In this document: piece after piece, positions 48,321-57,300 of the stretch
Layout: each line of letters opens with the position of its first letter
Position numbering within the stretch: the stretch's first letter is position 1
NCBI GenBank assembly: GCA_963995505.1
Contig: OZ023181.1
Location: 10,598,221-10,662,220 of the forward strand
Origin: Hypericum androsaemum
Taxonomy: Eukaryota; Streptophyta; Magnoliopsida; Malpighiales; Hypericaceae
Length of the DNA: 64,000 bases
Reading direction: 5' to 3'
Program-made: the position numbers and the translations under genes
Notes under the pieces: model-generated
Seen by the model: only the letters and a program-made list of their open reading frames with translations
What the model was told of the DNA's origin: nothing
Database searches by the model: none

Positions 48321-48861
48321 GTCTTCCCAAGTAGCTATAGGGCATTCTCCATTTCTCCTCCTGGCTTGTCACAAGTTTATCCCACCAAGTTATAGCATAA
48401 TCAGTGAATTCGGTGATGGCAAGTTTTACCTTCTTTGCTTCGGAGCTATTGTGGCAATCAAACACGAACTCAATCTTCTTCTCCCACTCTAAGTATGCCT
48501 CTGGGTCAGAACAACCAGCAAAGGAGGGTATCTTCAGTTTGATACTCCCTATGTTGTCGTCTCTCTTTTGCCTCGCCTCCCTAGGTGGGCGGTTTGTTCT
48601 TGCTCTCCTAAGACTCCTTGTAGAGCCTACGCCTTCTTCAGATTCAGAATCAGCTTCGCTCGACTCTCCAATAGGTACTCCTCTCCTACGCCTTTGGAGT
48701 TCGCCTCGCGTTTGGGGGTTGTCACGAGAATTCTCCACGGCATCCACGCGTAGTTGCAAAGGCTCCATCTGAGCTTGCACCATCTGCTCGAGCTTCCCGG
48801 CCAAGGCATCCACTAATAATTTAAGGTCTATGCTTCCCATAGTTTGACCTTCATGCGACAT
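48274..48861 (-). CDS. gag: Gag, N-terminal part (frame 1, truncated by frameshift)
   Basis: Starts at the ATG at 48861, the first in the leader that opens the Gag frame. Residues 1-45 are a predicted helical, charged region. Residues 50-100 are Arg/Ser/Glu-rich and probably disordered. From about residue 108 the plant retrotransposon Gag domain begins (KLKIPSFAG, then YLEWEKKIE near 123-131 and ITWWDKLVTS at 157-166). After residue 166 an extra base (48363/48364) throws the frame into 29 unrelated residues and a stop at 48274. The Gag domain continues in the overlapping frame from 48362. Gag forms the virus-like particle and packages the element RNA. Confidence 0.88.
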   Translation of the reverse strand: MSHEGQTMGSIDLKLLVDALAGKLEQMVQAQMEPLQLRVDAVENSRDNPQTRGELQRRRRGVPIGESSEADSESEEGVGSTRSLRRARTNRPPREARQKRDDNIGSIKLKIPSFAGCSDPEAYLEWEKKIEFVFDCHNSSEAKKVKLAITEFTDYAITWWDKLVTSQEEKWRMPYSYLGRHESGDEEEICSKSLL

Positions 48862-49280
48862 GTTTGCTACAAGAAAAATTGGTTAGTAATAAAAAAAATT
48901 ATGGCCTCACAAGCTCACTCCCTTACGTGTATACTCTCAATGTAAGGTGCACTCAAGTTCACTCGTGTTTGCACTCAAATATTTGGCTTTTCTCTCTAAG
49001 GTACTCGCACACTCTTGCCTTTTTCCTCTCGTGATACTTGTATGTTCTTACTAAAGCTAGAACAGCCTTTGCTTGAGCTTCACGCTTTAACAAACAGAAT
49101 GTTAAAGTTCCTCTTTTGGCCTTTCTTTGCTTTTTTAGTCTTGCTTGTCCCTTTTCTTGATCAGCTGCTGCGCCTTCTTTAGTTCGCTAGCTTCCTTTTT
49201 GATTTTGCTTCCTCTTTAGCTTGCGGCTTCCAAATTAGTCGTGCGGCCAACTTAGGACTAACTTCTTCCTGTTTTGTTTC

Positions 49281-49362
49281 CTCTCTTTTTTTTTTCTTTC
49301 CTTTTCTTTTTCTTTTCTTTCCTTTTCTTTTCTTTTCTTTTCTTTTCTTTTCTTTTCTTTTC
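49281..49362 (-). repeat. (GAAAA)n homopurine tract in the leader
   Basis: The + strand is an uninterrupted pyrimidine run, ending in about eight TTTTC units. The minus strand, which is the element's sense strand, is therefore (GAAAA)n. It resembles the satellite's purine-rich composition but is in the opposite orientation and has a 5-bp rather than 10-bp period. Confidence 0.9.
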
Positions 49363-49499
49363 GGTTTTTGCTTCACTCGTTTGTTTTCCTCTCTTTTCTC
49401 TCGAACAGCGAAGAACCTCACGGATTAGCAAGCAACAAAACGAACCCCAAAAAAAAAGAACAAGAATAACAAGGATAATGAACTAAAGTAACAAGCTAA

Positions 49500-49510
49500 G
49501 CTCTGATACC
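49500..49510 (-). other. Primer-binding site, initiator Met-tRNA type
   Basis: Three bases inside the 5' LTR, the minus strand reads GGTATCAGAGC, complementary to the 3' end of plant initiator Met-tRNA, whose typical primer-binding site is TGGTATCAGAGC. This is the expected priming site for minus-strand DNA synthesis and fixes the element's orientation. Confidence 0.9.
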
Positions 49511-49513
49511 TAA

Positions 49514-50334
49514 TGATATGAATCTCCGCGGAAAAAGACTCACAACTCGGACCGTTTGTTACTTCAGAATGGAACAGATCACAACTCACAAGAACTCACA
49601 AGAACTAAGGCGCGAAATTGAACCTTAACCCGCAGCAAGAGCTTCTGAACCTTGACCTAAGGTCGTATCACGCCACGAGAGGGAATGGATGATCCGCTTG
49701 ATAAGTGAAAGATAAATTCTAGCCAAGACGACTCACAAGCCTAAGCAAGAACAAACGAGTATCTAAACTCACAATTAGCCAATGCTAAGTAATTCTCCGA
49801 ATTGTTATGTCTTTATTGAATGAGGATGCCTCTTTATATAGGCTCCATAAGTCTTTCAACTTCCTAAACGAAAACTAACTCCAAATAAGGAGTTCAAGGC
49901 TAGCCAAAATTCTCCTTCCTAATTTAAAGGGATTTTGGCCGAAATATTCAACTAAGTAGGAAAACAATCTAAACATAGATAACTAATAGACTATCTAGTA
50001 AATATCACGTCCTAAAACATAGTAGATGCAATTCCTAAAATTTAGGGACGCATGTCCAAGATAAGCTTGAAATTCACGTGCGCATGCATCCAGGAGATTA
50101 CGTGCATCTCAAACTTCCCATTTAGCTTCCAAAACGTGCATGGGCCTCCCTTGGGCTTCTTGGACGTCCTTGGTCCTCCACGCACTTGCTTGAGCCCAAA
50201 CTTCTTGCATTAGTCCATTGAAGTCAGATTGCAACTTCCTAGCTCTTGCTCTTGTCATTGGCCCAATTGGAACTTGAACTTGCTGCGAGTCTACAAGCTT
50301 GATAGTAGGTGCATCCTTAGGCTTGCTCACATCA
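49514..50334 (-). repeat. 5' LTR of the retrotransposon
   Basis: An 821-bp LTR, upstream copy in the element's minus-strand orientation. It is bounded by TG/CA (minus strand begins TGATGTGAGC and ends CATATCA). It is identical to the other LTR except for nine substitutions with no indel; this copy carries G49614, C49631, A49680, A49684, A49737, C49863, A49902, T50085 and A50100. Its U3 part also contains the last 75 codons of the polyprotein (50109-50334) as a non-functional duplicate. A TATA box (49833-49840) sits mid-LTR and would drive transcription leftward. Confidence 0.97.
49833..49840 (-). promoter_or_regulatory. TATA box in the 5' LTR
   Basis: The minus strand reads TATATAAAGAGG, a good plant TATA box inside the upstream LTR, pointing into the element. 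Transcription would be expected to begin about 25-35 bp downstream, near 49800-49810, placing the U3/R border there. The start site is inferred, not seen. The same box at 43798-43805 in the 3' LTR could drive transcription outward into the satellite on the minus strand. Confidence 0.7.
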
Positions 50335-50339
50335 GTAAG
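50335..50339. other. Target-site duplication, right copy, altered (GTAAG)
   Basis: The five bases outside the right LTR are GTAAG, where AAAAG is expected. The last three match. The first two, GT, equal the two bases that sit inside the element between the 3' LTR and the polypurine tract (44300-44301). Retained unprocessed element ends or two point mutations could explain this. Confidence 0.6.
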
Positions 50340-53300
50340 GCAAGATAGGCAAGATAAGGCAAGAAAAGGTAAGAAAAGGCAAGGAAAGGCAAGGAAAAAG
50401 CAAGATATGGAAAGAAAAGGCAAGAAAAGGGAAGAAAAAGCAAGATAAGGAAAAAAAGGCAAGGAAAAGATAAGATAAGGAAAGAAAAGGCATGAAAAGG
50501 CAGGAAAAAGGCAAAGAAAAGGCAAGATAAGGAAAGAAAAGATACGTTAAGGCAATAAAAGGGAAGAAAAGGCAAGGAAAAGGCAAGATAAGGAATGTAG
50601 AGGCAACAAAATGAAAAAAAAAAGCAAGGAAAAGGTAAGATAAGGAAAGAAAAGGCAAGATAAGGCAGGAAAAGGCAAGAAAAAGCAAGATAAGTCAAGA
50701 AAAGGCAAGGAAAAGGAAAGATAAAGAAAGAAAATGAATGATAACGCAAGAAAAGGCAAGGAAAAGCAAGATAAGAAAAGGCAAGATCAGGCAAAAAAAG
50801 GCAAGAAAAAGGCAAGATAAGGAAAGAAAAGGCTTGGTAAGGCAAGAAAAAGCAAGGAAAAGGCAAGATAAGGAAAGAAAATGCAAACAAACTCAAGAAA
50901 AGGAAAGAAACGCAAGAAAAAGGTAAGATAAGGAAAGAAAAGGTAAGAAAGGGGAAGAAAATTCCAGAAAAGGCAAGATAAGGCAAGCAAACACAAGATA
51001 AGGCAAGAAAAGGAAATAAAAGACAAGGAAATGGTAAGAGAAGGAAAGAAAAGGCAAGAAAAGGCAAGAAAATGAATGAAAAGCCAAGAAAAGTCAAGAT
51101 AAAGCAAGATAAGGGAAGAAAAGGCAAGAAAAGGAAAGATAAGTCAAGAAAAGGCAAGACAAGGTAAGACAAGGGAAAAAATGACAAGATAAGCCAAGAA
51201 AAGGAAAAAAAAGGAAAAGTTAAGAAAGGGCAAGAAAAGGCATGAAAAGGCGAGATACGGTAAGATGAGGAAAGAAAAGCCAAGATGAGGCAAGATAAGG
51301 CAAGATAAGGAACGAAGAGGAAAGAAAAACGGAAGAAAAGACAAGATAAGGCAAGAAAAGGCAATGAAAGGCAAGAAAAGGCAAGAAAAGGCAAGAATAG
51401 GTAAGAAAGGCAAGAAAAGGCATGAGCAGGCAAGGAAAAGGCAAGATAAGGCAAGAAAAAGGTGAGATATGGAAAGAAAAGACAAGAAAAGGCAAGAAGA
51501 GGCAAGATAAGGCAAGAAAAGTCAAAATGAGGCAAGAAAAGGTAAGAAAAGGCAAGAACAAACAAGGAAAAGGGAAGATAAGGAAAGAATAGAAGACAAG
51601 GTAAGAAAAGACAAGATGAGGAAAGAAAATAAGATAAGGCAAAAAAATGTAAGATAAGGTAAAATAAGGTAAGAAAATGCAAGAAAATGTAAGAAATGGA
51701 AAGAAAAGGCAAGAAAAGGAAAGAAAAGGCAAGAACAGGCAAGGAAAAAGCAAGATAAGGAATGAAATGGCAAGAAAAGGTAAGGAAAAGGCATGATAAG
51801 GCAAGAAAAAGGAATGATATGGAAAGAAAAAATAAGATAAGGCAACAAGAGGCTAGAAAAAGCAAGAAAAGGCAATATAAGGCAAGAGAAGGCAAGAAAA
51901 TGCAAGAAAAGAAAATAAAAGGAAAGAAAAGGCAAGAAAAGGCAAGATAAGGCAAGAAAAGGCCAGGAAAAGGCAAGATAAGGAAAGAAAAGGCATGATA
52001 GGGCAAGAAAAGGCAAGGAAAAGGCATGATAAGGAAAGAAAAGGCAAGATAACGTAAGAAAAGATAAGAAATGTATGGAAAAGGCAAGAAAAGGCAAGAA
52101 AGGGCAAGACAAGGCAAGAAAAAATAAGATAAGGCAAGAAAAGGCAAAAAAAGGTAAGGAGAAGGTAATATAAGGTAAGAAAAGGCAAGATAAGGCAAGA
52201 AAAGAAAAGAAAAGCCAAGAAAAGGTAAGATGAGGCAAGATAAGGAAAGAAAAGATCAGAAAAGAAAAGATAAGGTAAGAAAAAGCAAAAAAAGGCAAGA
52301 AAAGTCAAGAAAATTTAAGAAAAGGTAATAAAAACAAAGAAAAGGGAAGAAAAGGCAAGGAAAAGGCAAGAAAAGGCAAGATTAGGCAAGAAGCGGAAAG
52401 AAAAGGCAAGAAAAGGCATGAAAATAAGGCAATAAAAGGCAAGATAAGGCAAGAAAAGGCAAGGAAAAGACAAGATAAGGAAAGAAAAGGCATGATAAGG
52501 CAAGAAAAGGAAAGGAAAAGGCAAGATAAGGCAAGAAAACGTATGATAAGGCAAGAAAATGCAAAAAATGCAAGGAAAATGTAAGATAAGAAAAGAAAAG
52601 GCAAGATAGGGCAAGATAATGTAAGATAGGTTAAGAAAAGGCAAGATAAGGCAAGAAAAGGCAAGATAAAGAAAAATAAGGTAAGATAGGTAAGATAAGG
52701 CAAGAAAACGCAAGGAAAATGCAAGATATGGAAAGAAAAGGCAAGAAAAGGCAACCAAAATCAAGAAAAAACAAGATAAGGCAAAATAAGGAAAGAAAAA
52801 GCAAGATAAGGAAAGAAAAATGCAAGGAAAAGGCAAGATAAGGCAAGAAAATGCAAGAAAAAGCAAGATAAGGAAATAAAAAGCAAGATAAGGAAAGAAA
52901 AATGCGAGGAAAAGGCATGATAAGGAAAGAAAAGGCAAGAAAAGGAAAGAAAAGGCAAGGAAAAGGCAAGAAAAAGAAAGATAAGGCAAGAAAAGGAAAG
53001 AAAATGCAAGATAAGGCTAGAAAAGGCATGATAAGGCAAGAAAATGAAAGAACAGGCCTGAAAAAGGCAAGCCAAGGAAAGAAAAGGCAAGAAAATGCAA
53101 GAAATGCAAGGAAAATGTAAGATAAGGAAAAAAAAGCAAGAAAAGGCAAGATAAGGAAAGACAAGAAAAGAAAAGGTAAGAAAAGGAAAGCAGAAGGTAA
53201 TATATGGTAAGGAAGGGCAAGATAAGGCAAGACAAGGCAAGAAAAAGCATAAAAAGGCAAGATATGGTAAGAAAAGGAAAGAAAAGGCAAGGAAAAAGCA

Positions 53301-54300
53301 AGATATTGAAAGAAAAGGCAAGAAAAAGTAAGATAAGGCAAAAAAGGCAAGGAAAGGCAAGATTAGGCAAGGAAAAGGCAAGATAAGGCAAGAAAAGGCA
53401 AGATGAGGCAAGAAAAGGTAAGAAAAGGCAAGATAAGGCAAGAAAAGGAAAGAAAAGGCAAGAAAAGGCAAGATAAGGCAAGAAAAGGCAAGATGAGGCA
53501 AGAAAAGGTAAGAAAAGGCAAGAAAAGGCAAGAATAAACAAGGAAAAGGCAAGAACAAACAAGGAAAAAGGCAAGATAAGGAAAGAGAAGGCAAGAAAAG
53601 GGAAGATAAGGAAATAAAAGGTAAGAAAAGGTAAGAAAAGGCAATAAAAGGTAAGAAAAGGCAAGAAAAGGAAAGAAAAGGAAAGAATAGGCAGGAAAAG
53701 GCAAGAAACACAAGGAAAAGATAAAATAAGGAAAGAAAAGGCAAGAAAAGGCAAGATCAGGCAAGAAAAGGCTTGATAAGGCAAGATAAGGCAAGAAAAG
53801 GCAATAAAAGGCAAGATAGGGATAGAAAAGCTATAAAAGGCAAGATATGTATAGAAAATTAAATAAAAGGCAAGATAAGGCAAGAAAAGGGTAGTAAAGG
53901 CAAGATAAGGGAGGAATAGGCAAGAAAATGCAAAATAAGGCAAGGAATAGTTAAGAAAAGGCAAGAAAAGGTGAGATAAGGCAAGATTAGGAAAGAAAAG
54001 CCAAGATGCGGCAAGATAAGGAAAGATAAGGCAAGAAAAGACAAGAAAAGACAAGAAAAGTCAACATAAGGATGGAAGAGGCAAGAAAATGCAAGAAAAG
54101 ACAATATAAGGCAAGAAAAGGTAAGAAAAGGCAATAAAAGTTAATAAAAGGCAAGAGAAGGAAAGAAAAGGAAAGATAAGGCAAAAAAAGTTAATAAAAG
54201 GCAAGACAAGGAAAGGAAAGGCAAGATAAGGCAAAATAAGGCAAGAAAAGGCAAGAAAATGCAAGTTAAGGCAAGAAAATGCAAGGAAAAGGCAAGACAA
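50340..54300. repeat. Satellite block 7: right flank of the insertion
   Basis: Decamer satellite with variant strings shared with the left side. 51218-51300 matches the GTTAAGAA block seen at 29.1, 31.7 and 35.9 kb. 51590-52260 resembles 42.1-42.7 and 40.5-41.3 kb. Near 53381 a 60-base string is repeated exactly 90 bases later at 53471. No gene. Confidence 0.85.
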
Positions 54301-57300
54301 GGAAAGAAAAGAAGATAAGATAAGAAAAAGCAAGATAAGGAAAGAAAATAAGATAAGGCAAGAAAAAGGCAAGATATGGAAAGAAAAGGCAAGATGAGGC
54401 ATGAAATGGCTAGAAAAGGCAAGATAAGGGAAGAAAAGGAGCGAAAAGGCAAGATAATGAAAGAAAAGGCAAGATAAGATAAGAAAAAGTAAGAAAAGGA
54501 AAAAAAGGCAAGAAAAGCAAACGAAATGGCAAGATAAGGAAAGAAAAGGCAAGATAAGACAAGAATCAGCCAGATAAGGCAAGAAAATGCAAGGAAAAGG
54601 AAAGATAAGGCAAGGAAAATGCAAGATAAACTAAGAAAATGCAAGATAAGGCAAATAAAGACAATAAAAGGCAAGATAAGGAAAGAAGAGGCCAGATAAG
54701 TCAAGAAAAGGCAAGAAAAAGTAATGAAAAGGCAAGATAAGGGAAGATAAGGAAAGAAAAGGTAAGAAAAAAAAAGAGAAGGCCAGAAAAGGCAACGAAA
54801 AGGCAAGATAAGGAAAGAAAAGGCAACGAAAAGGAAAGAAAAGGCAAGATAAGGCAACAAAAGGCAAGGAAAATACAAGATAAGGCAGGAAAAGGCAAGC
54901 TAAGGCAAAAAAAGATAATAAAAGGCAAGATAAGGAAAGAAAAGGTAATAAAAGGCAAGATAAGGTTAGAAAAGTCAAGGAAAATACAAGATAAGGCAAG
55001 AAAAGGCAAGCTAAGGCAAAAAAAGATAATAAAAGGCAATAAAAGGAAAGAAAAGGTAATAAAAGGCAAGAAAAGGCAAGATCAGGCAAGAAAATGCAAG
55101 ATAAGGCAAGAAAAGAAAAGGAAAAGGCAAGACAAAGAAAGAAAACAAGATAAGGTAAGAAAAGACAAGATATGGCAAGAAAATGTTAGATAAGGTAAGA
55201 TAAGGCAAGAAAATGTAAGAAATGGAAAGAAACGGCAAGAAAAGGGAAGAAAAGGGAAGAAAAGGAATGAAATGGCAAGAAAAGGCAAAGAAAAGGTAAA
55301 ATAAGGCAAGATATGGAAAGAAAAGACAAGATAAGGCAAGAAGAGGCTAAAAAAAGCAGAAAAGGCAATATGAGGCAAGAAAATGAAATAAAAGATAATA
55401 AAAGGAAAGAAAAGGCAAGATAAGGTAAGATAAGGCATGAAAAGGCAAGAAATGGCAAAGAAAAATCAAGATAAGAAAAGAAAAGGCATGAAATGGCAAG
55501 AAAATGGAAGTTAAGGCAAGAAAAGGCAAGAAAAAGCAAGATAGGGCAAGAAAAGGCAAGGAAAAGGTAAGATAAGGAAAGAAAAGGCATGATAGGGCAA
55601 GAAAAGGCATGGAAAATGCAAGATAAGGAAAAAAAAGGCAAGATAACGTAATAAAAGGCAAGAAACACATGGAGAAGGCAAGATTAGGAAAGAAAATGCA
55701 AGAAAAGGCAAGAAAGGGCCAAAAAATGCAAGACAAGGCAAGAAAAGACAAGATAAGGCAAGATAAGGCAAAAAAGGCAAGAAGAAGGTAATATAAGGTA
55801 AGAAAAGGCAAGATAAGGGAAGAAAAGAAAAGAAAAGACAAAAAAAGGCAAGATGAGGCAAGATAAGGAAAGAAAAGGCAAGAAAAGGAAAGATAAGGCC
55901 AGAAAAGGATCGAAAAGGAAAGATAAGGATGGAGAAGGCAAGAAAAGGCAAAAAAAGGCAATGAAAATTCAATAAAAGGCAAGGAGAAAGCAAGATAAGG
56001 CAAGAAAAGGCAAGATATGGCTAGAAAAGGAAAGAAAAGGCAAGAAAAGGAAAGATAAGGCAAGATACGGAAATAAAAGGCAAGAAAAGGCAAGAAAAGG
56101 AAGTATAATAAGGCAATAAATGGCAAGAAAAAGCAAGATAAGGAAAGAAAAGGCAAGGAAAGGCAAGATAAGGAAAGAAAAGGTATGATAAGGCAAGAAA
56201 AGGAAAGGAAAAGGCAAGATAAGGCAAGAAAAAGGAAAGATAAGGAAAGAAAAGGCAAGATAACACAAGAAAAGGTAAGAAATGCAAGGAAAAGGTAAGA
56301 TAAGAGAAGAAAAGGCAAGATAAGGCAAGACAAGGCAAAAAAAGAGAAGAAAAGGCAAGAAAAGACAAGTAAAAGGTAAGATAAGGAAAGAAAGGCAAGA
56401 TAAGGCAAGATAAGGCAAGAAAAGGCAAGATAAGGTAAGATAAGGTAAGAAAAGGAAAGAAAAGGCAAGAAAAGGAAAGAAAAGGCAAGGAAAAGGCAAG
56501 ATAGGGCAAGAAAAGGCTTGATAAGGCAAGAAAAGGAAAGATAAGGCAAGAAAAGGAAAGATAAGGTAAGAAAAGGCAAGAAAATCCTAGATAAGGAAAG
56601 AAATGGCAAGAAAATGCAAGAAAAGAAAAGAAAAGGTAAGGAAAAGGCAAGATTAGAAAAGAAATGGCAAGAAAAGGCATGAAAATGCAAGGAAAGTGCA
56701 GGACAAGGAAAAAATAAAAAGGAAAATGCAAGATAACGAAAGAAAAGGTAAGAAAAGGCAAGATATGGAAAGAAAAGTCATGATAAAGCAAGAAAAGGCA
56801 AGGAAAATGCAAGATAAGGAAAGAAAAGGAAAGATAACGTAAGATAAGGTAAGAAATGCAAGGAAAAGGTATGAAAATGCAAGGAAAAGGCAAGGAAAGT
56901 GCTGGAAAAGTTAAGATAAGGCAAGAAAAGGCATGAAAAAGCATGAAAAGGCAAGGAAAGTTCTGGAAAAAGCAAGAAAATGCAAGGAAAAGGCAAGATA
57001 AGGAAAGAAAAGGTAATATAAGGCAAGATAAGGTAGGAAAATGAAAGAAAAGGTAAGAAAAGGCAAGTAAAGGGCAAGATAGGGAAAGAAAAGGCAAGAA
57101 AAGGCAAGATATGGCAAGAAAAGGGAAGATAAGGCAAGAAAAGGTAAGATAAGGCAAGAAAAGATAAGATAAGGCAAGATAAGGCAAGACAAGGCAAGGA
57201 AAAGGCAAGAAAAGGAAAGAAAAGGGTAGAAAAGGCAAGAAAAGATAAGAAAAGGAAAGAAAAAGCAAGATAAGGCAAAAAAAAAAGGAAAGGAAAGATA

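Larger units (their letters stand above)
44074..48861 (-). pseudogene. gag-pol polyprotein, broken by two frameshifts and one stop
   Basis: Single polyprotein of the element: Gag, nucleocapsid, protease, RT, RNase H, integrase and a C-terminal tail. Three lesions are visible. An extra C (minus strand) at 48363/48364 shifts gag. A TAA at 47232-47234 lies in frame between protease and RT. One base is missing from the G run at 44572-44574 after the integrase core. Between lesions the frames are intact and catalytic residues are present. Elements of this clade normally use one continuous frame, so these are read as decay. The stop alone could in principle be read through. The final 75 codons are inside the 3' LTR. 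Confidence 0.9.
48862..49513 (-). other. 5' leader between LTR and gag
   Basis: A 652-bp untranslated leader, read leftward. It holds the primer-binding site at its start and a strong homopurine tract (minus strand, about 49281-49362) made of GAAAA and AAAAG pentamers. The rest is AT-rich with no domain I recognise. A Lys/Glu-rich 80-codon open frame across the purine tract is a composition artefact. The first in-frame gag ATG is at 48861. Confidence 0.8.
43479..50334 (-). mobile_element. Ty3/gypsy LTR retrotransposon, probable CRM-clade chromovirus
   Basis: A 6,856-bp element with two 821-bp direct LTRs that start TG and end CA, a Met-tRNA primer-binding site, a polypurine tract and a gag-PR-RT-RH-IN coding order, all on the minus strand. 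The domain order with integrase last defines Ty3/gypsy. RNase H and integrase sequence (for example KRHARWVEF and [15 protein letters not shown]), LTRs starting TGATG, and a coding region that runs into the 3' LTR resemble plant CRM elements, which often sit in centromeres; another chromovirus lineage is possible. The coding frame is interrupted three times, so this copy is probably not autonomous. It is inserted in the decamer satellite. The duplicated target is imperfect: AAAAG on the left, GTAAG on the right. Confidence 0.96.

Noticed and set aside
44194..48772. Plus-strand open frames of 60-137 codons within the retrotransposon
   Set aside because: Antisense shadows of gag-pol; no domains and lie opposite well-defined RT, RNase H and integrase code.
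49179..49421. 80-codon Lys/Glu-rich open frame in the leader
   Set aside because: Produced by the (GAAAA)n tract; upstream of gag with no recognisable domain.
43479..50334. Host gene or non-retrotransposon gene captured in the element
   Set aside because: The internal region is fully accounted for by leader and gag-pol; nothing extra between integrase and the 3' LTR.
50109..50525. 138-codon open frame joining satellite to the integrase-tail sequence
   Set aside because: A chance fusion: the last 75 codons are the LTR copy of the polyprotein tail and the rest is stop-free satellite.
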